Shown: piece by piece, positions 48,926 through 59,499 of the stretch
Layout: every line of letters starts with the position of its first letter
How positions within the stretch are numbered: the stretch's first letter is position 1
NCBI RefSeq assembly: GCF_001659605.2
Contig: NC_035167.2
Coordinates: forward strand, 1,240,001-1,304,000
Source: Manihot esculenta
Lineage: Eukaryota > Streptophyta > Magnoliopsida > Malpighiales > Euphorbiaceae
Length of the DNA stretch: 64,000 nucleotides
Direction: 5' to 3'
Position numbers and translations under genes: made by a program
The notes under the pieces: model-generated
The model's input: only the letters and a program-made list of their open reading frames with translations
Database searches by the model: none
Told to the model about the DNA's origin: nothing

Positions 48926-49854
48926 TCAAAGATTTTGTTTAATATATATGTAAATAGTACTTGTTCCATAAATATTCTATTCTAAAACTATTAATATAAA
49001 AAATAATAAATATAGTTTATAAAAATTTAGAAAAATATTATTTTATATTATTTATAAATACTTTTCTCTATCAAAGCTTAGTAGAATAATTTTATAATAG
49101 TGATTTTTTTTTTAACTGCAAAAACAATAAACTATACAAGTTGATTGAAGATAAGGAAATAATTATCTTTTTATTATAAATACAAGTGCCAACCAAAGAG
49201 AACCTTAAGAAATTGTGAGTAAAACACCTGATGATAGAGTAAAACTTAGCCAATTTATCAACCATGATATTTATTTTTTATATTTAAATATTTTTTTTAA
49301 TATAATAGACGTGTTGCTGACCATTTTGCAAATTTAAAAAGGTATCTCTTGGCTTGTTTTGGCGTTCCTTGATGTAGTTTTCCTCTGCTGGAGAGCTATT
49401 TGGTCAGTACATATCAACATTACTGGTCAATGTTCATTTTGGATTTTTCTTTCCATCCATGGTGGACAGATAAGCGACTGTAATTGTGGAACATACTCCT
49501 TCATCTATTCAACAAACTTTTATTAATTTAAAAGTGAAAGTTAGTTAATTTTTTAATTTCAATGGAGGTTGTTGCTTTTTTTTTCATATTGTAATTAAAT
49601 AATAAAAAATAATTATTTTCTTAAAAATAATTTACTAATATGATAGATTGGATTAGGATAGGAGACTTAGTAGATACATTGAATCATGTCAGGAGATTTA
49701 TTATAGAATTTTAATATGATTAAACCTTATCAAATATTTCCTGTATTTATGTTGTTTAAGGTAATATGGGAAATTGGTAAAAAAACATATTTTCTTGATA
49801 AAAAAATTAAACCACTTTAATGAAAATTAGTTGTTTCAAAAAAGAAAATGATAT
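48926..49854. other. Inverted copy of the 14,700-16,300 spacer
   Basis: Reverse complement of 15160-16220. The conserved module at 49340-49475 reads TTTTGGCGTTCCTTGATGTAG..TCCATGGTGGACAG. No gene supported. Confidence 0.6.
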
Positions 49855-49859
49855 TATAG

Positions 49860-50346
49860 TGATGACCGCTGGATTCCTTCATCCCGGTCCAGGGCCTCGT
49901 CCACAATCTAAAGCCCACAAAGTAAAGGCCCACGTACTTGGCACCCAAAGCAGGTCCGGCTCATCCAACTTCCAAGGCCGGGCTCGACCAAGCCTCCTCA
50001 CCCAGATTGACTCAGTCCGCACAAAACAGGCCCTTTCCTCTCTAGCCCAATTCTCGGCCCAACCCAGTATCCAGAATGACACTCACCAGACAGCCTGGCA
50101 GATCCGTTCGAACGTACGCGCAGGGAGAAACAGAGGCCGTTACGCATGGGGCAGGCGCCTGATACCCTCGTATGCCCGAATCTGTATGGCAGAGACGCGT
50201 GGCCCAATCCTGGAGAGACCTTTACACGTCACCAGCAAGCAAGACGAAATGGATAAAAGGGGAGTCCCCTCCTCAGAATGTTTAAGCTTTATGATTCAAT
50301 ACAAAAACCCTTGTAAAACCCTATTCTATTGGATCTCAGATCATCA
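49860..50346 (+). repeat. 5' LTR of the collapsed Tat element
   Basis: 487 bp, TGATGACCGCTGG..GATCATCA. Related in reverse complement to 52523-53023. Open frames through it are fortuitous. Confidence 0.88.
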
Positions 50347-50348
50347 AT

Positions 50349-50366
50349 TGGCGCCGTCTGTGGGAA
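50349..50366 (+). other. Primer binding site
   Basis: TGGCGCCGTCTGTGGGAA lies two bases after the LTR. This sequence is common in plant Tat-lineage elements; I do not commit to the priming tRNA. Confidence 0.8.
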
Positions 50367-50427
50367 ACGACGGAGATCTTTTCATCACCGGAGTTTTCAC
50401 TCTTAAGGAAACCCACTGAGATCCACG

Positions 50428-51867
50428 ATGGCTAATCACCAAGAAAGTAACCTTAACGTCCCAAATGACCTAAGCTCTGCCCAAGAGGGGCAACAATTCT
50501 CCTTTTCTAGTCCTACGACATTAAACAACCAAACACCTGTTCCTCTTAATCCCTCGCCAAGTTTGGCAGGGAATACTCCCGCTGTCACCTTGTCTAATCA
50601 AGATCTTCATAACATGGCTTTCCAGTTACAGAACACAGCCCACTGGTTGGGGCAGATCATACAACAGAGAGGCTTCAACACCCCAGCAAATACACTCCCA
50701 GTGGTAGAAAAACCTCAGACCAATGACCCCCGACCCACACCTGACCATCTTCAAACCAGCAGCCGCGACACTGAAGAAAGAGGAAGAAGAGCCGGCGAAG
50801 AGGAAGGACCGGAGGCCCGAATCCATGGGAGGAGGGCAAGGGAGATGATAGAAAATGAGGAGGTGGATAACTATTCCGCCGAAATAACCGGGCGGGAACT
50901 GAAGCAGAGGAGGAGGAGTACCACCTGGAGAAAAAACTCAGCCCAGAAGACGAGAAGGTGGACCAAAAGTTGAAGAAACTGAGAGAACAGCTCCTCGCTG
51001 AGTTAGGTAAGAAAGACCAAAGCCAAACCTCTTTGCCTACTTCTTTCCCTTTCTCCAAGTGGGTGCAGCAAGAGACTATCCCTAAGAAGTTTATGATGCC
51101 ATCAATGGCGGCTTATGATGGAACTGGTAACCCGAGGGAGCACGTCATGAACTATAAGACCTTCATGGAGTTGCAAACTCTATCTGATGCCTTAATGTGT
51201 AAAGTATTCCCAACGACGCTCTCGGGACCAGCGCGGGCGTGGTTCAACAGCCTTGAGGCCGGAAGTATCAGGAGTTTCGGAGACCTAGCCATTCGCTTCA
51301 TCAGTCGATTCATAGCCGGAGTGCCAGCGGAGAGGAAGACGAGCTACTTGGAGACAGTAAGGCAGAGAGAGGGTGAATCACTCAGAGAGTATGTCGCTCG
51401 TTTCAATACGGAGGCCTTGCAGATTCCCGATCTTGATGAAGGAAGGGCGGTAGAGGCAATGCAGAAGGGAACGACCTCTGCCGAGTTCTTCGGTTCCTTG
51501 AGCAGGAAGCCTCCCACATCCCTAGCCGAGCTGATGCAGAGAGCGGAGAAGTATATAAGGCAGGATGACGCCTTAGTAACAAGCCGATTTGCCAAAAGGA
51601 TGGCAGGAAAAGAAAAAGCCTCAGAGGAAAGGAGGCCGGAGAAACACGAAAAGAAATACGGCAGGAGGCCCGAGCCGTACAAGCAGGCCTGGGAGCGAAG
51701 GGATCAAAGGCCTCCCCCTCCACGGGCCCTTGAGCCAAGGTTGCCTCCCCCTTGGGTCCCTGAAAAGCCGACTCCATTAAATGCGTCCAGAGCCGAGGTG
51801 CTCATAGCTATCCAGGATAAGGATTTTCTCCAGTGGCCCAAACCTATGAAGTCGGAAGCAGATCATC
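50428..51867 (+). pseudogene. gag of the collapsed Tat element, frameshifted and truncated
   Basis: Starts MANHQESNLNVPND at 50428 with a low-complexity N-terminus. The frame is lost near 50895-50915 (an indel), and the capsid part continues in another frame: YHLEKKLSPEDEKV, then PFSKWVQQETIPKKFMMPSM, AAYDGTGNPREHVMNYKTFM, ARAWFNSLEAGSI and ESLREYVARFNTEAL. These are the usual motifs of the plant retrotransposon gag domain. A basic, E/R/P-rich linker follows up to KPMKSEAD, where the deletion ends it. The zinc knuckle and all of pol are missing. Confidence 0.85.
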
Positions 51868-51873
51868 ATATAG

Positions 51874-52174
51874 ATTTTGAAAATTTATGTGTACAACTTA
51901 TTTTCAGCAAAACAAATGAAATTTTAATATTTTAATTTTCATAGAAAGAAAAATCTAATAGGCTATGAACTTATAAAATTGGAGTAATGTTATCCGCAGA
52001 AAAACTTGGTAATTCCTCTCTCTTAAAATGAATCGTGCCAATTTAGACATTCTTAAGAATATAGTAAAAAAAAAAGATAAAAAATCAAATAGAGTAGGTT
52101 TAATTACCATATATTATAATATTTCCTTTTGTTCCACAAAATATTCTTTTTATTTTCACACAATTTTTTTTTAA

Positions 52175-52245
<71 letters not shown>

Positions 52246-52522
52246 TAAAAGTTCTATGGAATGCTTGTTAGTCCAATTCCAAGTCATGAAAATGTATGCA
52301 TTATCAGTAATATTAGAAATTCAAAGTCAAATTTGCTCCAATACAATAATATAAATTATCTAGAGTGATTTACGGTCAATTTGAAATTTATCCAAATATT
52401 TTGATTTTTGAATTAACGAATATTATTTTTTTTCACGGTGTGATTATATAAATTATATATATTAATTTTTGAATTAACGACCATTAAATCCTGTCGGGAA
52501 ATAATTAATCTTTATTTAAAAA
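51874..52522. other. AT-rich spacer between two Tat elements
   Basis: Reverse complement of about 14620-15150, with an extra ~28 bp near 51880-51910. It contains a (TA)n microsatellite at 52190-52243. No gene. Confidence 0.65.
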
Positions 52523-53023
52523 TGATGATATGAGATCCAATAGAACAGGGTTTTACAAGGGTTTTTGTATTGGAAAATAAAACTTAAACTTTCTGGTGAG
52601 GGGGTTCCCCTTTTATCCATTTCGCTATGCTTGCTGGTGACGTGTAAAGGCCTCTCCATGATTGGGACACGCGTCTCTGACATACAGATTCGGACGTACG
52701 AGGGTATCAGCCGCCTGTTCCATGCGTAACGGCCTCTGATTCTCCTCGTGCGTACGTTCAAGCGGATCTGCTAGGCTGTCTGAGTATGCCTCTGGATACT
52801 GGGCTGGATCGAGAGTCGGGCCGGATGCTGAGTCTGAGAGGATAGGGCCTGCTGGTCGCGGGCCGGGCCGGGCCGATCTGAGTGAAGAAGCTTGGTTGAG
52901 CCCGGTTTTGAAGGTTAAATGTGCCGGGCTTGTTGTGCCTATCAGGTGCGTGGGCCTCTACGTTATGGGCCTTTGGCTGTGGTCAGGCCCCTGATCTGGG
53001 GTGGAGAAATCCAGCGGTCATCA
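52523..53023 (-). repeat. 3' LTR of the large Tat element
   Basis: 501 bp; on the minus strand TGATGACCGCTGG..ATATCATCA. Homologous to the LTR at 49860-50346. Confidence 0.85.
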
Positions 53024-53040
53024 ATTGCCCCTTCACCTTC
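53024..53040 (-). other. Polypurine tract
   Basis: The minus strand reads GAAGGTGAAGGGGCAAT directly before the 3' LTR. This is the expected primer for plus-strand DNA synthesis. Confidence 0.75.
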
Positions 53041-53628
53041 TCGGTAGATATTGCTCCTACTGCCGAGGGGGTGAATATCAAGAATCATTATGACCGCGCC
53101 TGTTCGTGTTCAGGTGCCTTAATAACATCCTTTCATCTTTCTGTCGTTGTGCAGTTTTCGAATCCTATATGCTCTTTCCCCTTTCTGGCTTTTCTCCATT
53201 CTTCGTGTTCTTTGCTGTCTTTGCTTTTCTATCATCATTATCTGGACGTGTCCTTTCTTTCCTTTTCCATTAATATCTTTTAAAATTCTGACACCGTTAG
53301 CTTAGAGTCTAGCATAGCTCTGCCCCGTGCTAAGGCCTCAGGCTCCGAGTATATATCAACGCTAATTTTTCTTTATTCTCAAATCTTCTGTTGGAACAAG
53401 AGGTTCTTCCCTCCCGTTTCTCGGTCTGCTTCTTTCCTCCAGCGAGATTGTTCTGTTTTATCTGCAAAGGATCCATTTGACGCCCTCTTCAAACGGAATG
53501 AGGTGAGCTTGAGCTTGTATTGCTTTGTTGCCCCAGAGGTTTGTTTTAATCTTGCTTTTATCCTCTTGATGGAGAATTGTTTCTGACTTGTCTCTGTTTT
53601 GTAATTTTTTGTAGTACCTGAGATAAGA

Positions 53629-54087
53629 ATGGGTCAGTTCAAAATTCTTGAAAATTTGATGTTACCTCTAAGGAGTCTGGACGGTGCTTTGGAGATCCTT
53701 CTGGTAGGGCGGCCGATGGGTGGGACTATTAGGCAAGCTGCTGAGACTGCTTTGCCCAGGTTGGCTAGTCGGCCTCCTCCTCTGTTTGTTGTCCGGGCTC
53801 CAAAGAGGTTCTGGGCGGATGAGAGGTCTGCTCCTTCCCCCGAGAAGAAAAAGGAAATTTTCTCAATGCCCCCGTCGTCTTCTTTTGATATAAATGGAAG
53901 TGGAGAGAATGATCAACTTATTGTTCCCATTGGTGTGAAGTACCAGTATTATGCGAGACTGAGATCTGCTGCACTCAGTCAAGCTTCTGGCGATGCCTTC
54001 GAATGTATGTTCTGCGATCACTTCGATGCCGTAACTCGAAGACTTATGTTTTTCATGTGTGGTGCACGGACGGCATATAATATCTGA
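53629..54087 (+). CDS. Unrecognised antisense ORF in the Tat element
   Basis: ATG-started, 152 codons (MGQFKILENLMLPLRSLDGA..GARTAYNI), on the strand opposite to pol. Upstream are a TATATA (about 53350) and a TTTTTGTAG acceptor-like site. Downstream, a TTTGTAATG..AATGAAAT stretch at 54340-54390 resembles the DNA after the 58304 stop. I recognise no domain. It lies between two LTR-start-like modules (52930-53100 and 54880-55075), so it may be a relic of a duplicated antisense gene rather than a separate functional one. Confidence 0.35.
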   Translation: MGQFKILENLMLPLRSLDGALEILLVGRPMGGTIRQAAETALPRLASRPPPLFVVRAPKRFWADERSAPSPEKKKEIFSMPPSSSFDINGSGENDQLIVPIGVKYQYYARLRSAALSQASGDAFECMFCDHFDAVTRRLMFFMCGARTAYNI

Positions 54088-55140
54088 GCTTGTCCGGATG
54101 TACCGTGCATCACACTTGGGCAACCGAATGTTTGCCCAGGGGAATAGTGAGGAATGCTTATGGGAATCAACTTGTTCAGTTCCCCTATAATAGCGAGACA
54201 GATCTTGGCCTTTTCTGAAAAACTCACATTCCGAGCTGCGATAAGTCTTCCGAACTGAAGGCTAGAATAGTAGGGTAGGTGATAGTCGTAGATGACGAAG
54301 TATCCGGATATGTAAAACCTTTAAGGGTAGTCTTCCATTCTGTAATGTGGGCCTTTGTAACGTGCTGTAATGTACTTTTCCTTTAATGAAATGCTTGTTT
54401 TTCATTCATATTTGAGCTTGTTCTTTTCTCTGTCATTGATGAAGTACTGATACTGTTTCCTTCATAGCCTTAGCCGATCAAACTTTATTTTTTCCGATCT
54501 GAACTGACTGTATTTGTGAGCTCTTGCTTTTAATCGATGATCTGAACTCCGGATCCATTTAGCCAACCGAGCTTTCGCGTTATTCTTTTCGAGCTGGACT
54601 AACCGACCTGTGAGCTCGGTTTTTGATCCTTGAGTTGATTTCTGAGCTCTCAGTTCTGTATGATTCCGAGGTGCCCTTATCGCTTCTTTCCGACCTCGCA
54701 GCCTCTGTTAAATAACGACAAGTCAAATCTTATAACTTTTTAAGCGATAAGCAAGTCTGACCTTTATCATGCTCCCATTTGCTTGTACTTTTGAGTCTTT
54801 TCATGACTTGCCCCTCTGTTTCCTTGGCTTTTACCATGGAGGTGGTGAAATGGTGAATTTTGCAGGTTGAGTTGCTCTGACTGGCGAGTTGGGCTTGTAT
54901 TATGTAGGTGGCGAATGGGCTTTTGATTGATGGGCCGTAATCACAGATCTGGCCCTTGACGGATGCGGAGAAACCCAGCGATCGTCTTTTTGCCCCTTTA
55001 CCTTCTCAGCGGTTATTTATCTAACCGTTGAGAGGGTGAACTTCGAGAGTAGTTAATGATCGCGCCACTCCAAGACAAAACTGTTCAGATCAACGTTCCG
55101 TCTCATTATTGCCTTTCTTCTTGAATTCCTTCTGTCTTCT
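54088..55140. other. Non-coding part of the Tat element with a second LTR-start-like module
   Basis: 54880-55075 resembles 52930-53100: TGGGCCGTAATCAC..CCCAGCGATCG, TGCCCCTTTACCTTCTC, GAGGGTGAACTTCG, GATCGCGCC. It looks like a diverged copy of the LTR start plus polypurine tract plus flanking DNA. The rest is GAGCT/CGAGCT-rich with no clear ORF. Confidence 0.5.
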
Positions 55141-55214
55141 GAGGAAACTAGCTCTTTTCTGCTCTCTGTTTGCCTGCAACTTCTTCTGCTTTTTTCACCC
55201 TATTATTCTCAGGT

Positions 55215-58200
55215 ATGCTTCCTTGTTCTTCCATGGCAAGTTCAAGTCTTCCTGATGTTGTTAACCGTGAGTCGCATATTACACCCTCCAACATAACTAA
55301 GTATGTTTCTCAGAGACTTTTAGATGCTCCGTTGTATTTCATTCGAGCACCCTTTTCAAATGAAAGGATAGTCCTTCCTTACCCTGCCCCTCCGGGTTTG
55401 GTGGATCCCCAAGGGGGTCGTCGTATAGTGTTTTTCTTGAAGCAGAGAGAATTTGGTCTACCGTTTCCTTTTACCCCTTTCTTTATTGAGGTCTTTGAAT
55501 ACTTCGGGGTAACTCCTCGGATGTTATCTCCAAACTCCATTTTGTTCATGTCCTGTTTTGAGTCTATCTGTCTGAGTTGGGGTTTTACACCCACGGCCTG
55601 TCTGTTTGTCACTTTTTTCCATCTGGTTAGGGCGGTTCAAAATTTCTATTACTTTTCCCCCCGTACTGGGTTATCTCTTTTCACGGGGTACAAGGACTCC
55701 ATAAAGGGATGGATGGATAACTTCCTTGTGGCGGAGTTAAAATTAGGGTCCGCCCGAACGTGGGAGGTGGATCTAAGTTGGGGGGAGATTCTTCCGGGTT
55801 GCAACGAGCTGCCCCAATTGAGTCTTATTGAGCAGGTCGGGCTGCTTCGACTGACTTTCGTTGAGAGGAAGTATGACGTCGAGAAGTGTATGTTCGCGTC
55901 CAATCTTAGGGATATCCGGGACACGGGTATAATGCCTTGTCCGACTATTCTATTTCTTCTTTGCTCAAAATATTGGAAAGTATGCTGATTCTTTATAACT
56001 TCGTTTCTTTTGCAGCTTCTGAGGTAAAAATGGATGACATCAAGTTCCCCAAGAACTTTGTCCTGTCTCGGGATAACATGCATGCCATTTTTGACGCCTT
56101 TGGGGATGGGCGTTCAGTGACTGAGATTGCTGCGGAGATGGTTCAAGCTGCTTCCTCCAAGAAGGTTAGCCGACCTCCCGTCAAAGCTTCTTCTAGGGCT
56201 TCGAAGCCGGGCTCTCGCAGCACCAAGTCATCTCGGCTGTCTAGCCAAGGTGGATCGAGCTCAACTTCGAGGCCTGCTGAAGGGTCTAGATCTGCTCCAG
56301 CCTCCTCAGAGGTTGTGAGGGAAGCTTCCCTAGCTATTGTGGAGCAGACCCAAAGTTCTGATCAAGTGGAGCGGGGTATTGCCCATTCTCCTGGAGGGGT
56401 GCCAGGGGGAAAATCTAAGTCTCCTGCTTCTGAAGACAAAGAGGCCTTTGGGACAGGAATGGAGATCATCCTCCTAGATGACCAAGTCTCAGAGGGTTCG
56501 GCTCAAGATGCCCCTGCCTCTGTGAGGACTGGGCCTGAGGGATCTGAGGGCGTTCCACCAAAGACCGGGGATAAACGCCCAGCCCCATCCGAAACATCTG
56601 CCCCATCTCCAGCTCGGAAGAAATCCAGGGCTGCCACAGGACCTTCTCCAGCTCTTCCTCCCCTTGGGAAAAAGAAAGGTGTTCCTGCCGTGCCTTCATT
56701 GTCTCCTTCCGGCAACGTTCTGAATGCATCGGACATTACCCCTGAGTCTCCGGCCAGTGCTGTCGCCGAACTTCTCAGAGAGCGAATGTTCGACGGAATT
56801 ACAGAGGCTTCAGATCCTCGTCTTCTTGCCCTGACTGGTCTTTTAGCCAGTTCTACCAAGGAGCAAGTGTCCTTCCGATCTCGCTCTCGTGAGGAGCTCG
56901 GATCTTCAATTAGAGAAATGCTTCTGATGGTAAGTTGTTTTTTTTCATCCCTCTTTGGGTTTGCTTCTTTTCTTTTTCTGACAGTTGTTCCTCCTTTTTT
57001 AGGTGACGGGCCTCTTTATGGAGGTGGATGCTCGTGATCGCTCCCTCCAGGAGTCTGTAGACCGCCGGATTGAGGAGGCGCGTCTGGAAGAGAACTTATC
57101 TGCAACCAGTGACGCAAGGGGTAATATGGTAGCTGCTCGAGAGCAAATCTAGTCCCTTCAAGTGGAGCTGCATTCGGCGCTAGAGGCCCTTAAAAAGGCT
57201 GATGAGAAGGCGGCTGAGACAGCAGGGCATACCAAGTCTTTAGAAGCAGAGCTGTCTCAGACTCGCGAAGTTCTCAAAGTGTCTGATGAGAGGGCAGCTG
57301 CCTTGGAGGTTCGCTGCGAAGAAGTTTTACAGCAGCTGTCTTCTATGACAGAGGCCTTTAGCGAAAGGGATGAGGCCGTGAGGCAAAAGGCTGAGCTCCA
57401 GCAACAATATGGGGCCTTAAAGGCTGATTTTGAAGAGCTTCAAGCTCAGCTGAAGGAAGTGAAGGCTCAGAAGGAAACAGCCCTAGCTCGGGTGGAGGTC
57501 CTTGAGCAGGAGTTGAGCACGAGCTTTGGTCGTATCAGAGACCTGGCTGCATCGGCTGAGGAGTTCAACCTTCGCTACCAGCAACTCAACCATGAAGTCA
57601 AGACCTTAGAGCGCAAGTGTTCAGCCCTGCTTGGGGTAGTAAAGCATATTGAAGATAAGGCTCAACTAGTGCGCGAGCAATGTATTGCGGAGTATCAAGA
57701 GTCTGATGAGCTGAAAAAGAAAATCGAGCAGGCCTGTGAGGCTTATCTTCAGGACTACAAAGACTCTTCTGAGTTTAAGGAATTTGTAGCTGAGGCCTGT
57801 GAGGAACATCTCGATGAATATAAAGCTTCTGGTGAAATGAAATCGGCTGTTCTTAAGAAAGCCTTCCGTATGTATGTGACCGGCTATAATCGTGGCTTAA
57901 GAGAAGCCAGACATGCTCCTGATACTCCTTTGGCCAAGCTTCGCAGGTACGAAGTGGACTCAGATGGCGAGCCAGTGCTGTATGGGGAGGATGATTTCCC
58001 TATGCCCCGAGGAGATTGCCGGAGGGACATATGCCGGCCTGCTGAGTCTTCTTCGGAAGAGTCCGAGCTAGAGGGGGAGGACGTGGAAGTCCCTGAGTCA
58101 GGGAAGGATGACCCTAACTCTGAGAAGGAGGATCTCCACCTTGAGTCAGAGGTAGCTCCTGTTGTAAACGTTGAGGGCTCTGATCCAAGGGATTTCGAGC

Positions 58201-58304
58201 TTCCTGCAGATGTGACTGCAAGTAGAAATAATGTAGGCGAGGGTGTTCTTACTGATGTAAGTCCTTTGAGGACTATTTATCCCCCCACCTCGTCAGAAGG
58301 ATAA
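55215..58304 (+). pseudogene. Spliced antisense gene of the Tat element (Transposase_28-type, coiled coil), one stop
   Basis: Three exons fit in phase: 55215-55926, 56016-56929 and 57003-58304. The introns are 89 and 73 nt with GT-AG ends (GTATAA..TTTTGCAG; GTAAGT..TTTTTTAG). Exon 1 encodes the domain known as 'putative gypsy-type transposon' (Transposase_28): LDAPLYFIRAPFSNERIVLP, FGLPFPFTPFFIEVFEYFGV and RMLSPNSILFMSCFESICLS. Exon 2 is Ser/Pro/Ala-rich with basic patches (PARKKSRA, LGKKKG), perhaps a disordered nuclear linker. Exon 3 is a long coiled coil with three ~21-residue repeats (QACEAYLQDY / EACEEHLDEY type) and an acidic tail. A single TAG at 57150-57152 interrupts exon 3, so about 975 codons are broken once. 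Function unknown; no DDE transposase motif is seen. Confidence 0.7.
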
Positions 58305-58825
58305 TTTGTAATGGTTATTTGTAATGAAATATCAGTTTTCTTTTCCTCGAAGTATTCTAATATCTTTTTTCTCATATTTGTGCACTATGTATTCTCATTC
58401 ATAAGCTTTTGAATTGCTCTTGAGTTGCAAGCTCAGCTCTTAGCTAATAGTCTGAGAGATCAAACCTCATACCTTTTAATGGCGATTAGTATGTCTGCTT
58501 TTTGCTTCTAGCCCCTTCTTCTTGGTTGTAAATTTGTTCGTTTCAGATAAACTGATCTGGTTGTTGAGTATAGCCCTTTTTCTCCCTTATTTATCCTTCT
58601 GAAGGTTTCTTCATTTATGAGCCCTTTTAGGGATGGAGCTCGACTTTTTTCCTTTGGGCTTCATATCTTTGAGCTTTTGAGGATATAAGTCTATCCGAGC
58701 TGCGAGCCCGGCTTTGAGCTTTTGAGAATATAGGTCCTTCCGAGCTAGGAGCTCGGCTTTTTGTTCTATAGTCAAACTTTTGGCATTAGCGTCTGTTTTG
58801 AGGTCGGCACTGCTTAGCTATCGTG
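58305..58825. other. Non-coding part of the Tat element
   Basis: Probable 3' end of the antisense gene: TTTGTAATGAAAT just after the stop, T-rich DNA near 58325-58380. Then degenerate repeats of GAGCT(G/A)GGAGCTCGGCTTT type. No ORF. Confidence 0.5.
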
Positions 58826-59285
58826 CCTTTTCAGGAGATCTTACGAGATCCTGGCTGTTTTTGTTCCGGGGTGACCTCGGGGCCCCGCCGGCAGTTTTTT
58901 GTTTTGATTTCTCTGGGAGTTCTAGGGGATCCCGGTCTTTTTGGTTTACCCGGGAGTTCTAGGGGATCTCGGTCTTCATGCTCCGGGAGGCATCTTTATG
59001 ATCCTCACCGGCCGTTCCGGGGTGACCTCGGGGCCCGCCGGCAGTTTTTTGTTTTGTTTTCCCGGGAGTTCTAGGCGATCCCGGTCTTCATGCTCCTGGA
59101 GGCATCTTTATGATCCTCACCGGCCGTTCCAGGGTGACCTCGGGGCCCCGCCGGCAGTTTTTTGTTTTGTTTTCCCTGGAGTTCTAGGGGATCCCGGTCT
59201 TCATGCTCCGGGAGGCATCTTTATGATCCTCACCGGCCGTTCCGGGGTGACCTCGGGGCCCCGCCGGCAGTTTTTTGTGCCTTCT
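58826..59285. repeat. 113-bp minisatellite in the Tat element
   Basis: GGCAGTTTTTTG recurs at about 58890, 59040, 59153 and 59266, a spacing of 150, 113 and 113 bp. Units contain GGGAGTTCTAGGGGATCCCG, CATCTTTATGATCCTCACCG and GGGGTGACCTCGGGGCCCCG. The longer first interval has an extra ~37-bp copy of the GGGAGTTCTAGGGGATC part. Open frames through it are by-products of the repeat. Such tandem repeats next to the 3' end are known in Tat/Ogre elements. Confidence 0.88.
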
Positions 59286-59499
59286 TGAGGTTTTTGCACA
59301 AGATTCAGGCTCATTGGCCTTACTGTCGCTTCGTCATCTCAGCTGGTTTTGTGCCTAACTGAGGTCTTGTTTCAAGGGATCTTTCTGAGCCCTGTTCTTT
59401 CTTTTTCATGGAGGAATGTTATTCATGAAGATAATTCATATAAAGAATTTTTTATTTACTCATATTTGTCAAAATACAATGTGTTTCTTTACAAATATT

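Larger units (their letters stand above)
49860..51868 (+). mobile_element. Collapsed Tat-lineage element: 5' LTR, primer site, gag
   Basis: Flanked by TATAG at 49855-49859 and 51869-51873. It keeps a full 5' LTR (49860-50346), a primer site and most of gag. Gag then jumps at 51860-51868 straight to the last ten bases of the 3' LTR (AGATCATCA). Comparison with the intact relative at 63650-63670 shows gag reading GCAGATCAGAGAAAT, while the LTR end reads CTCAGATCATCA. The deletion joined them through CAGATCA. Pol and nearly all of the 3' LTR are gone. Confidence 0.9.

Noticed and set aside
49820..50419. 199-codon open frame
   Set aside because: It lies almost wholly in the 5' LTR and runs into the primer site. 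It is not a gene.
52190..52243. (TA)n tract as a possible origin or regulatory site
   Set aside because: An ordinary microsatellite, like those at 19711 and 32766; nothing else supports a function.
55970..56015. A shorter intron (about 37 nt) starting at GTATGC near 55979
   Set aside because: Too short for plant splicing. The donor at 55927 gives an 89-nt intron and keeps the frame.
58780..59362. Open frames rich in GVTSGP/FPGSSR
   Set aside because: Translation of the 113-bp minisatellite (113 is not a multiple of 3, so it appears in several frames).
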